DNA of 5,201 bases from Gemmatimonadota bacterium (lineage in GTDB: Bacteria; Gemmatimonadota; Gemmatimonadetes; Longimicrobiales; Gaopeijiaceae). The stretch's first letter is position 1. The number at the start of each line of letters is the position of its first letter. Below, piece after piece: positions 1 through 5,201 of this stretch. The translations under genes and the position numbers were made by a program. Location: contig JAHHMJ010000265.1 in the NCBI GenBank assembly GCA_018678395.1, forward strand, positions 1-5,201, written 5' to 3'. The notes under the pieces were generated by a model, which saw only the letters and a list, made by a program, of their open reading frames with translations, searched no databases and was not told where the DNA came from.

Positions 1-50
1 CCGTAGGCGGCGAGTGTCAGGTTGGTCGTGAGGGATACGGAACCGAACGC

Positions 51-350
51 TCAGTCGTCGCTGCGGCGCTCCACCTCGATCGAACAGTTCCCGACGAGGG
101 CCGCCACCGCGCCGATAGCGGCCCACATGGGCAGCAGTGCCGCCCCGACCACGCCGGCGCTGAGCGGGAACTCGAGCAGGACACGGTCCTCGTCGTTGCG
201 GATCACGATCCGCCGCGCGTTCCCCTCCCGGACGATGCGCTTGACCGTCTCGAGAAGTCGATCCCCGCTGACGCGGTGCGTCTCCCTGGTCGCTCCGTCG
301 GCGCCGGTATCCGAGTGGCCCGCTCCGGTGGTGGTGTCGTGCTCGTTCAT
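51..350 (-). CDS. DUF4342 domain small protein, 99 aa
   Basis: The product is a small protein of unknown function that fits the DUF4342 family. Residues 1-26 are a polar, probably disordered tail rich in Thr, Gly and Asp. The family core begins near V27: a basic helix with E42-G43-N44 and R46-R47-I48, then a beta-hairpin-like stretch (I50 to F61), then a hydrophobic Gly/Ala-rich segment at about 63-86, ending in N88-C89 and a short strand (I91-V93). The core matches my memory of the family pattern: K-x-I/L-x-x-E-G-N-x-R-R-I followed by L-L-E-x-P-L and G-V-V-G-A. The hydrophobic stretch could be membrane-associated or a buried core; the sequence does not decide. The ATG at 350 is the only usable start in this frame, but it has no good Shine-Dalgarno nearby. 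The gene lies about 61 bases downstream of the lipoprotein gene on the same strand, so co-transcription is plausible. Family assignment is fairly sure; function is unknown. Confidence 0.87.
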   Translation of the reverse strand: MNEHDTTTGAGHSDTGADGATRETHRVSGDRLLETVKRIVREGNARRIVIRNDEDRVLLEFPLSAGVVGAALLPMWAAIGAVAALVGNCSIEVERRSDD

Positions 351-379
351 GGCTCGATGGGTTCGAGGGGGGTGTGCAT
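347..379 (-). CDS. possible 10-codon leader peptide overlapping the DUF4342 start
   Basis: A very short frame, MHTPLEPIEP, starts with ATG at 379-377 and stops with TGA at 349-347. The stop overlaps the DUF4342 start as ATGA. A purine-rich GGGAGG (388-383) sits only 3 bases before its ATG, which is close for a ribosome site. DUF4342 itself lacks a good ribosome site, so translating this leader could deliver ribosomes to it by coupling. The frame is short enough to occur by chance and nothing suggests the peptide itself has a function. Confidence 0.25.
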   Translation of the reverse strand: MHTPLEPIEP

Positions 380-411
380 GTCCCTCCCTACGTGGAAGCG
401 ACGCGCTGGAT

Positions 412-1608
412 TCAGCCGCCGGGGTCGACCGCGTCGCGCGTCACGGCGTCCCAGTAGCTCTCGTAGCCACCACCGCGGACCGCGCCGCGGAGGTCCGTCA
501 TCCGCACGAGTACCTGCGTCGAGTAGTCACCCGGCTGTGCCTGTGGGTGTCGACGCACGAGTCCCTGGGGAAACACGCTTCGGATGATCACCGAGTAGTC
601 GTCCATCGGCAGCTCCGCGACCGTTTCCAGGAACCGCTCGAAGCTGCCGTTCCCCTCCAGATAGAACTCGACGTTCGATGTGTAGAACGCGCGGATGCTC
701 AGCCCGCGGCCTCGCACCTCCTCGCCGATCTCGGCGAGCGCCTTCGGACCGGCGAGATCGCCGACGACGGGGATGACCCGATTGGCTTCCTGCAGGGCCT
801 TGAGGTAGACGAAGTCGCTGCGGCGCTGCAGATAGCTGCCGGCGACGCCGTCGAGGTCGCGCGCCGTCAGAAGTTCGCCGAAGGTCGGATAGAAGGGTCG
901 AGGGGGTTGGCCCAGCGTGGTGAAGCGCAGGTCCAGACCCTGCCGGATGAACTCGTCGTGGAAGCGACGAAGGGTCTCGCGATCGTCGTCGGTCAGATCC
1001 AGCCCGAAAGATCCGATGCGACGGGCGACCCGCTCCATCGCCCGGGTCGCAGAGGGTGAATCCGCACCCCCCGGGGCGCCCGCGATGTACGCGACGATCG
1101 AATCCGCGTCGGCGTTGATGTAGGCCGTCGGATCGGGAAGGGGGTCGACCCCCAGCAGCAGCGACAGGTACTCGATTCGGGAGCTGGCCTCGTGGAAGAG
1201 CGCCTTGAACAACAGGTGCTGCAGCAGGTTGTCGCGCCGGATATCGAGAATGAAGGCCAGCTCCGGGCGCTGCTGCGCGATGTACGAGAAGTTCTGGTCG
1301 GGCCCCACACCGACGTAGGCGCCGCCGTACACGGCGAGGCGACGCATCGGACCGAGCACGTTCAGGAACGACGACTCGTTGGACACCAGATTGTCGGTTT
1401 CGAAGAAACCACCCGGTTCCGAGAGGGAGTCGACCAGGGCGCGCCATTCGTCGTACCCGATCGGCTCGGGCACCGACGCCGAGGGTGCCGGGACCTCTTC
1501 GACGACCGCCGGCGTCCCTCCCTCGCAGCCCACGAGCGCAACGCACCCCAACACACAGGGGAACCACGCGCCGACCCTCCTACGCCGTAGGATACGCCGC
1601 CTCCCCAC
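412..1608 (-). CDS. conserved lipoprotein of unknown function, LIC_10091-like (tentative)
   Basis: This is a secreted lipoprotein of 398 aa if it starts at the GTG at 1608-1606. The n-region is very basic (Arg at 3-5 and 8-11) and the h-region runs about 12-26. The lipobox L25-V26-G27-C28 makes C28 the predicted lipidated residue, and a Pro/Ala/Val/Glu linker (29-50) follows. The mature body has a conserved look: D72-N73-x-x-S76-N77-E78-S79 near the start, then G95-G96-A97-Y98-V99-G100-V101-G102-P103-D104-Q105-N106, and a D122-I123-R124-R125-D126-N127 block followed by L-L-F-K-A-L-F. Near the C-terminus are S311-N312-V313-E314-F315-Y316-L317 and a D-D-Y-S-V-I-I-R-S segment. I recall these motifs from the uncharacterised Leptospira LIC_10091 family but cannot verify this. 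The glycine-rich strand followed by an acidic strand end suggests a Rossmann-like fold (inference). No ribosome site precedes the GTG. The frame stays open to an ATG at 1866, but that start would overlap the divergent sigma gene and bury the signal peptide. Confidence 0.85.
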   Translation of the reverse strand: MGRRRILRRRRVGAWFPCVLGCVALVGCEGGTPAVVEEVPAPSASVPEPIGYDEWRALVDSLSEPGGFFETDNLVSNESSFLNVLGPMRRLAVYGGAYVGVGPDQNFSYIAQQRPELAFILDIRRDNLLQHLLFKALFHEASSRIEYLSLLLGVDPLPDPTAYINADADSIVAYIAGAPGGADSPSATRAMERVARRIGSFGLDLTDDDRETLRRFHDEFIRQGLDLRFTTLGQPPRPFYPTFGELLTARDLDGVAGSYLQRRSDFVYLKALQEANRVIPVVGDLAGPKALAEIGEEVRGRGLSIRAFYTSNVEFYLEGNGSFERFLETVAELPMDDYSVIIRSVFPQGLVRRHPQAQPGDYSTQVLVRMTDLRGAVRGGGYESYWDAVTRDAVDPGG

Positions 1609-1713
1609 GTGTATCGAGGGCGCCGCCCGGGCCGCCTCGCAACAAACCGTTGACCATCGTCGACTGCATCCCGACCTCGATGAACGCCACACCACACGGG
1701 GTAAAGGGGTCCT

Positions 1714-1730
1714 GGGGCGCGCTCGGCCCC
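1714..1730 (+). repeat. alternative hairpin overlapping the main inverted repeat
   Basis: GGGGC (1714-1718) can pair with GCCCC (1726-1730) around a 7-base loop. Bases 1727-1730 are also part of the left arm of the stronger hairpin at 1727-1750, so the two structures exclude each other in RNA. The shorter one is much weaker, and runs of G and C make chance pairing easy in this composition. Confidence 0.3.
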
Positions 1731-1750
1731 CGGCCGAATCTGGCCGGGGG
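1727..1750. repeat. GC-rich perfect inverted repeat (hairpin)
   Basis: The left arm CCCCCGGCC (1727-1735) and right arm GGCCGGGGG (1742-1750) are exact reverse complements around a 6-base loop, gaatct. Outer pairing resumes between GCTC (1721-1724) and GAGC (1754-1757) after a small internal loop. No T-tract follows on either strand, so it does not look like a standard intrinsic terminator. It could be a 5'-leader RNA structure or a protein-binding palindrome about 95 bases before the sigma start codon. Confidence 0.6.
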
Positions 1751-1843
1751 ACGGAGCAGGCGCCAGACGGATGCGTCGGCAGTTGCCCCGCGGCGGGCCC
1801 GGTGCCCAATTCGAAGATCCATCCTCCCTTCGCCCGCCTCACC

Positions 1844-2410
1844 GTGACCGACTCCAGCCCCGTCACCCGCCTCCTTCTGGATTGGCGCGGAGGAAACGAC
1901 CGCGCGCTCGACGACCTGCTCCCGATGGTCTACGACGAGCTGCGTCAGCTCGCCTCGCGCCACATGGCCCGCGAGGCCGACGGCCACACGCTCCAGCCCA
2001 CGGCCCTCGTCCACGAAGCCTACGTTCGCCTGGTGGATGCCGAGATCGAATGGCAGGATCGGGCGCACTTCTTCGCCGCAGCATCTCGGGTGATGCGTCG
2101 GATGCTCGTGGACCACGCGCGAGCCCGCGCCCGGCAGAAGCGGGGCGGCGGTCGCGCGCGGGTGACGCTGCACGCCGACGACGCGGTCACCCCGCCGCCG
2201 GACCTGGACGTGCTGGCGCTGGACGAGGCGCTCGAGGCGTTGCAGGCCGAGGACCCCCGCAAGGCGCGAGCGATCGAACTGCGCTACTTCGGGGGGCTCA
2301 AGCTCGAAGAGATCGCCGCGGTGACCGACGTGTCGATCGCCACCGTGCACCGTGACCTGCGCATGGCGACCGCGTGGCTGCTTCACCGGCTCGACGAGGC
2401 CGAGGCGTGA
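1844..2410 (+). CDS. ECF-type RNA polymerase sigma factor, STPK-associated (TIGR02999 / ECF43-like)
   Basis: The product is a sigma factor of 188 aa that would direct core RNA polymerase to a dedicated promoter set. Region 2 spans about 5-95: L10-L11-L12-D13-W14, a Y-D-E-L-R-x-L-A helix, then H48-T49-L50-Q51-P52-T53-A54-L55-V56-H57-E58-A59-Y60, then the basic F-F-A-A-A-S-R-V-M-R-R-M-L-V-D-H-A-R-A segment. Region 4 spans about 125-185, with E-L-R-Y-F-G-G and a helix-turn-helix (L154-E155-E156-I157 to V168-H169-R170-D171-L172). Where most ECFs have acidic D-A-E-D in region 2.2, this protein has Q-P-T-A; that replacement is the hallmark of the kinase-controlled group. The GTG at 1844 matches the usual family N-terminus (T-x-L-L-x-x-W). 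A GTG at 1802 would add 14 residues. Neither start has a clear ribosome site. The stop overlaps the kinase start, and no anti-sigma gene is adjacent. The family is very likely; the regulon is unknown. Confidence 0.95.
   Translation: MTDSSPVTRLLLDWRGGNDRALDDLLPMVYDELRQLASRHMAREADGHTLQPTALVHEAYVRLVDAEIEWQDRAHFFAAASRVMRRMLVDHARARARQKRGGGRARVTLHADDAVTPPPDLDVLALDEALEALQAEDPRKARAIELRYFGGLKLEEIAAVTDVSIATVHRDLRMATAWLLHRLDEAEA
2396..2399 (+). promoter_or_regulatory. ribosome binding site of the kinase, inside the sigma gene
   Basis: GAGG lies within the last codons of the sigma gene, 7 bases before the GTG at 2407; a second GAGG (2402-2405) is too close to be the main site. This supports 2407 rather than the in-frame ATG at 2374 as the kinase start, and gives a GTGA overlap with the sigma stop. 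Confidence 0.55.
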
Positions 2411-5079
2411 GCGCAACCGAAGGCGATTCGACCTGGGCGCGGCTGGACGCGCTCTTCGACGAACTCGCGGACCGGCCGCACGGCGAGCAGGCGGTCCGGC
2501 TCGAGGAGGTCCGCGCCGAAGACCCCGGCCTGGCGAAGCGGCTGGAGGCGCTGCTTCGCTACGATCGCGGCCAGGGGGAGCCTCTCGCCGACGCCGTCCA
2601 CGAGGCGGTGGGGTCGATGGTGAAGGCCGAGGGTCCCGATCGGAAGGGCGCCCGCATCGGGCCCTACCGGATCGTCAGCGAGCTGGGACACGGGGGCATG
2701 GGCAGTGTCTACCTCGCGGAGCGGGCGGACGGAGCGTACGAAGCCCAGGTGGCCATCAAGCTGATCCGAGGGGGTGTCGCCAGCGGCGAACAGGTGCGTC
2801 GCTTCCTGACCGAGCGACAGATCCTGGCGGGCCTCGACCACCCCAACATCGCGCGCTTGCTCGATGGTGGGACGACCCCCGACGGCCTCCCCTACGTCGT
2901 CATGGAGGTCATCGACGGCGAGCCGATCGACCGCTACTGCGACCGGGAGCGCCTCTCGATCGAAGAGCGGATCCACCTCTTCAGGAGCGTCTGCGACGCC
3001 GTCGCGTACGCGCACCGCAACCTGGTCGTGCACCGCGACCTCAAGCCGGCGAACGTCCTGGTGACGGCGGACGGGGTGCCGAAGCTCCTCGACTTCGGCA
3101 TCGCCAAGCTGGTGGAAGCGGATGGGCCGGACGCGACCCGAACGGTCGTCGCCATGACCCCTGCCTACGCGAGCCCGGAGCAGGTGCGCGGGGAGACCGT
3201 TACGACGGCAACCGACGTCTACGCGCTGGGCGCCATTCTCTACGAGCTGCTCACGGGTCACCGGGCACACCGCTTCGAGACCTCGAGCCCGGCGGAGATC
3301 GAACGCGTGGTCTGCCGGGAGGGCCCGGACCGTCCGAGCACCGTTGTAACCCGGACGATCACGGGCTCGGACGGGGGCAGCCTGAGCCCCGACGAGGTCG
3401 GTGGGGCACGGCGAACGGACCCGGCCCGCCTCCGCCACACGCTGAGCGGCGACCTCGACACCATCGTGCTCACCGCGCTGCGCAAGGAACCCGACCGGCG
3501 CTACCTCTCGGTGGCGGCCCTGTCGCAGGATCTGGCCAACTACCTCCTCGGCCTGCCGGTGTCGGCCCGCGACGACACGTGGTCGTACCGTGCGCGCAAG
3601 TTCGCGGGCCGGAACCGCGGTCCGCTGTTCGCGGCTGCGGCGGTCGCCACCGTCCTCGTCAGTCTGGTGACCTTCTACACCGCGCGGCTGGCCACCGAGC
3701 GGGACCGCGCCCGGACCGAAGCCACGAAGGCCGAGGCCCTGGCGGACTATCTCGGGGGAATCTTCACCATCGAAGAGCGCAACCCCGCCGCCGGAGCCGC
3801 GGTCACCGCGCGCGAACTGCTCGATCGAGGGGCGGAGACCATCGGCGACGTGGACGACGAGCAGGTCCGCGCGGACCTGCAGTACAACCTCGGCCTCGCC
3901 TACACGAATCTGGGCCAGTTCGACCGCGGCGCCGAGCTGCTCGCTGCGGCCGAAGAGACGACCCGACGGCTATGGGGCCCCGATGGACCGGAGACCTCCG
4001 CCGTGCGCTCGGCCCTGGCCGACGCGCTCTGGGAGCGGGGCGAATACCAGGAGGCGGACTCGGTGTTGCAGGCGGCCCTGCCCGGGTTCGACGACCATCC
4101 CGAACAGTACGCCGCCACCCTGGCCAGCCGAGGGCGGGCCATGCTTCGTCTCGGGCGCTGGGAGGAGGCCGAATCGGTGTACGTCGAAGCCCTCGCCATG
4201 CAGGACGCCCTGCCCGGGGACCGACGCGGCTCCCGCGCGGCGATTCTGAACCAGCTGGGCCAGATCGCTCTGGATACCGACGACCGGACCCGCGCGGTGG
4301 AGCTCCTGCGGGAGTCCGTCGCGATCGAACGCGAGCTCGAGGCCGAGGGCGCAGGTTCGCTGGCGATCGGCCTGCAGTCGCTGGGTTCGGCCCTGGTCGG
4401 CGCACGCGAACTCGACGAAGCGGAACCGGTGCTGCTCGAGGCTCTGGCCCTCGACGAATCGCGACTCGGGCCCGAGCACCCGGGGCTGTCCCCGGTGCTC
4501 TCGCAGCTCTCCGCCCTGTACCGCCTGAAGGGAGAGCCCGGTGAGGCGCTGCCGTACATGGAGCGGGCCATCGACATCGGGCGCGCCCGGGGCGCAGACC
4601 ACGCCGACCTGGCGTACGACCTCACCAACCTGGCCCAGGTTCTGCTGGAGCTCGACCGGCTGGACGAGGCGGAGGCCGCGGCGCGGGAATCGGTCCGCAT
4701 GTCCCGGGCGACGGACGGGCCCGATTCTCCCTTCCTCGCCCGTGCCATTCTCACGCTCGGCGCCACCTTCCGCAGCCAGGAACGATTCGGCGAGGCGACC
4801 GCCCGCTTCGACGCAGCCCTCGACATCGCCCAGGCGGCACTGCCCGAGGGCCACAGCTTCACGGCCAACATCGTCATGAATCGCGGCCAGACCTTCGCAC
4901 TGGCCGGCGACTGGCCCGCTGCGGAAGCGGATCTCCTGGCGGCCTACGAGGTCTACACCGCCGCCTACGGCCCCGACGACGGTCGCACGCGGTCGATCGC
5001 CCGAGGTCTCGCACGCGTCTACGAGGACTGGGGGCGGCAGTCGGACGCAGAGCGGTGGCGCGAGGACGCCGGCGGCTGA
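2407..5079 (+). CDS. transmembrane Ser/Thr protein kinase with C-terminal TPR sensor domain
   Basis: This 890-aa receptor-like Hanks-type kinase is predicted to sit in the inner membrane and phosphorylate the sigma factor encoded just upstream. Residues 1-87 form a helical pre-domain (W-A-R-L-D-A-L-F-D-E-L) usual in this family. The kinase domain (about 88-377) is complete: Gly loop G94-H-G-G-M-G-S-V101, Lys118, Glu136, H209-R210-D211 with K213 and N216, D229-F230-G231, S256-P257-E258, D270, and R365 in the last helix. Thr244 and Thr246 in the activation loop are possible autophosphorylation sites. A basic juxtamembrane stretch (R402, R404) precedes one transmembrane helix at about 406-426. 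After a linker helix, about ten TPR-like units run from 490 to 884, for example Y-N-L-G-L-A-Y-T-N-L-G-Q-F near 493. The topology puts the kinase in the cytoplasm and the repeats in the periplasm. The GTG start overlaps the sigma stop, implying coupled translation. The substrate is inferred from context; the TPR ligand is unknown. Confidence 0.95.
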   Translation: MSATEGDSTWARLDALFDELADRPHGEQAVRLEEVRAEDPGLAKRLEALLRYDRGQGEPLADAVHEAVGSMVKAEGPDRKGARIGPYRIVSELGHGGMGSVYLAERADGAYEAQVAIKLIRGGVASGEQVRRFLTERQILAGLDHPNIARLLDGGTTPDGLPYVVMEVIDGEPIDRYCDRERLSIEERIHLFRSVCDAVAYAHRNLVVHRDLKPANVLVTADGVPKLLDFGIAKLVEADGPDATRTVVAMTPAYASPEQVRGETVTTATDVYALGAILYELLTGHRAHRFETSSPAEIERVVCREGPDRPSTVVTRTITGSDGGSLSPDEVGGARRTDPARLRHTLSGDLDTIVLTALRKEPDRRYLSVAALSQDLANYLLGLPVSARDDTWSYRARKFAGRNRGPLFAAAAVATVLVSLVTFYTARLATERDRARTEATKAEALADYLGGIFTIEERNPAAGAAVTARELLDRGAETIGDVDDEQVRADLQYNLGLAYTNLGQFDRGAELLAAAEETTRRLWGPDGPETSAVRSALADALWERGEYQEADSVLQAALPGFDDHPEQYAATLASRGRAMLRLGRWEEAESVYVEALAMQDALPGDRRGSRAAILNQLGQIALDTDDRTRAVELLRESVAIERELEAEGAGSLAIGLQSLGSALVGARELDEAEPVLLEALALDESRLGPEHPGLSPVLSQLSALYRLKGEPGEALPYMERAIDIGRARGADHADLAYDLTNLAQVLLELDRLDEAEAAARESVRMSRATDGPDSPFLARAILTLGATFRSQERFGEATARFDAALDIAQAALPEGHSFTANIVMNRGQTFALAGDWPAAEADLLAAYEVYTAAYGPDDGRTRSIARGLARVYEDWGRQSDAERWREDAGG

Positions 5080-5098
5080 GACCATCGGAATGACTCGA

Positions 5099-5127
5099 GG
5101 CGGGCCGAGGATCCACCTCGACCCGCC
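5099..5127. terminator. imperfect hairpin after the kinase, possible bidirectional terminator
   Basis: Arms GGCGGGCCGAGG (5099-5110) and CCTCGACCCGCC (5116-5127) flank a 5-base loop, 20 bases past the kinase stop. In plus-strand RNA the 12-bp stem has one C-A mismatch (5105/5121). In minus-strand RNA the same position is a U-G wobble, so the stem is continuous. No T-tract follows on either side, so this is not a classical intrinsic terminator. Confidence 0.45.
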
Positions 5128-5157
5128 CCGAATCGCGCCCGGTCGGAACGCGAAGCC

Positions 5158-5201
5158 TCAGTCACTCACCTCGGCCCGCCGGCCGTCGGCACCCGACGAG
5201 G
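5158..5201 (-). CDS. possible 3' end of a convergent gene (13 codons plus stop)
   Basis: Read on the minus strand from the window edge, an open frame encodes SSGADGRRAEVSD and ends in TGA at 5160-5158. Codons mostly end in G or C, as in the neighbouring genes. A convergent gene would explain why the nearby hairpin pairs better in minus-strand RNA. The stretch is too short to identify, and an open frame this short is expected by chance. Confidence 0.25.
   Translation of the reverse strand, partial: SSGADGRRAEVSD

Larger units (their letters stand above)
1609..1843. promoter_or_regulatory. divergent intergenic region between lipoprotein and sigma-factor genes
   Basis: This spacer of about 235 bases separates the minus-strand lipoprotein start from the plus-strand sigma start, so the promoters of both units should lie here. 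A TTGACC at 1650-1655 on the plus strand resembles a -35 box, but nothing like TATAAT follows at 16-19 bases. The main structural element is a strong hairpin at 1727-1750. The reading frames that stay open across the region are typical GC-rich shadows. I see no tRNA or clear riboswitch. Confidence 0.6.

Noticed and set aside
1..50. Possible continuation of coding sequence left of the DUF4342 stop on the minus strand
   Set aside because: The in-frame readthrough looks protein-like for 16 codons but has no ATG, GTG or TTG start after the stop, and the stretch is too short to judge.
22..1059. Long plus-strand open frame across the DUF4342 and lipoprotein genes
   Set aside because: It is antisense to two genes with clear family or lipobox signatures and shows no motif of its own.
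1565..1582. Good-looking TAGGAGG followed 8 bases later by GTG (1567-1565) on the minus strand
   Set aside because: This GTG is in the wrong frame for the lipoprotein and leads into an Arg-rich shadow frame. In the lipoprotein frame the same bases encode the basic n-region (Arg-Arg-Arg-Arg), so the ribosome-site likeness appears accidental.
1650..1678. TTGACC as a sigma-70 -35 box
   Set aside because: No -10-like hexamer follows at 16-19 bases, and no convincing ECF-type promoter pair was found nearby either.
1379..1843. Upstream extension of the sigma factor to an ATG at 1379
   Set aside because: The extra 155 residues are compositionally odd, antisense to the lipoprotein signal region and absent from the known family N-terminus, which aligns with a start at 1844.
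1609..1866. Extension of the lipoprotein to an ATG at 1866
   Set aside because: It would add 86 residues before the signal peptide, placing the lipobox deep inside the protein, and would overlap the divergent sigma start.
2352..4544. Long plus-strand open frame of about 730 codons overlapping the kinase gene
   Set aside because: It is very rich in Arg, Gly and Pro with no recognisable motif, as expected for a shifted frame of GC-rich coding DNA. The kinase frame has all the catalytic motifs, the transmembrane helix and the TPRs.
2383..5085. Several long minus-strand open frames antisense to the kinase gene
   Set aside because: They are low-complexity, Arg/Ser/Pro-rich or Val/Arg/Asp-rich translations with no domain signature, matching shadow frames of high-GC codon usage.

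Overview
This is a GC-rich window (roughly two-thirds G+C by eye) with four well-supported protein genes in two divergent pairs. It looks like a chromosomal segment of a soil or marine Gram-negative bacterium. The closest match I can argue for is Gemmatimonadota, with Acidobacteriota or Planctomycetota as alternatives. The argument is the pairing of an ECF sigma factor of the STPK-associated type (TIGR02999 / ECF43-like) with a transmembrane Ser/Thr kinase carrying a long TPR tail, which is common in those phyla. The phylum call is inference.

Left half, minus strand: a lipoprotein gene (about 1608 to 412) with a clear lipobox and an uncharacterised conserved body, then after about 61 bases a small DUF4342 protein (350 to 51). 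They run in the same direction and may be one operon. A ten-codon leader frame may lie between them, overlapping the DUF4342 start as ATGA.

Centre: a divergent spacer of about 235 bases (1609 to 1843) holds a strong GC-rich hairpin (9-bp perfect arms, 6-base loop) and an overlapping alternative hairpin. I see no convincing sigma-70 promoter in it.

Right half, plus strand: an ECF sigma factor (1844 to 2410), then a receptor-like Ser/Thr kinase (2407 to 5079) whose GTG start overlaps the sigma stop (GTGA). The kinase has an N-terminal helical region, a complete kinase domain, one transmembrane helix and about ten TPR-like repeats, predicted periplasmic. No anti-sigma gene is visible. The sigma factor lacks the acidic DAED motif of region 2.2 and has Gln-Pro-Thr-Ala there instead. 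This matches the known EcfP/PknT (Vibrio) and EcfK/PknS (Xanthomonas) systems, in which the kinase phosphorylates the sigma factor and switches it on. The likely chain is: the TPR domain senses a signal across the inner membrane, the kinase phosphorylates the sigma factor, and the sigma factor engages RNA polymerase. The divergent lipoprotein and DUF4342 genes are candidate targets, but only by position.

The right edge has an imperfect hairpin after the kinase and possibly the last 14 codons of a convergent minus-strand gene. I found no tRNA, rRNA, CRISPR array, insertion sequence or attachment site.
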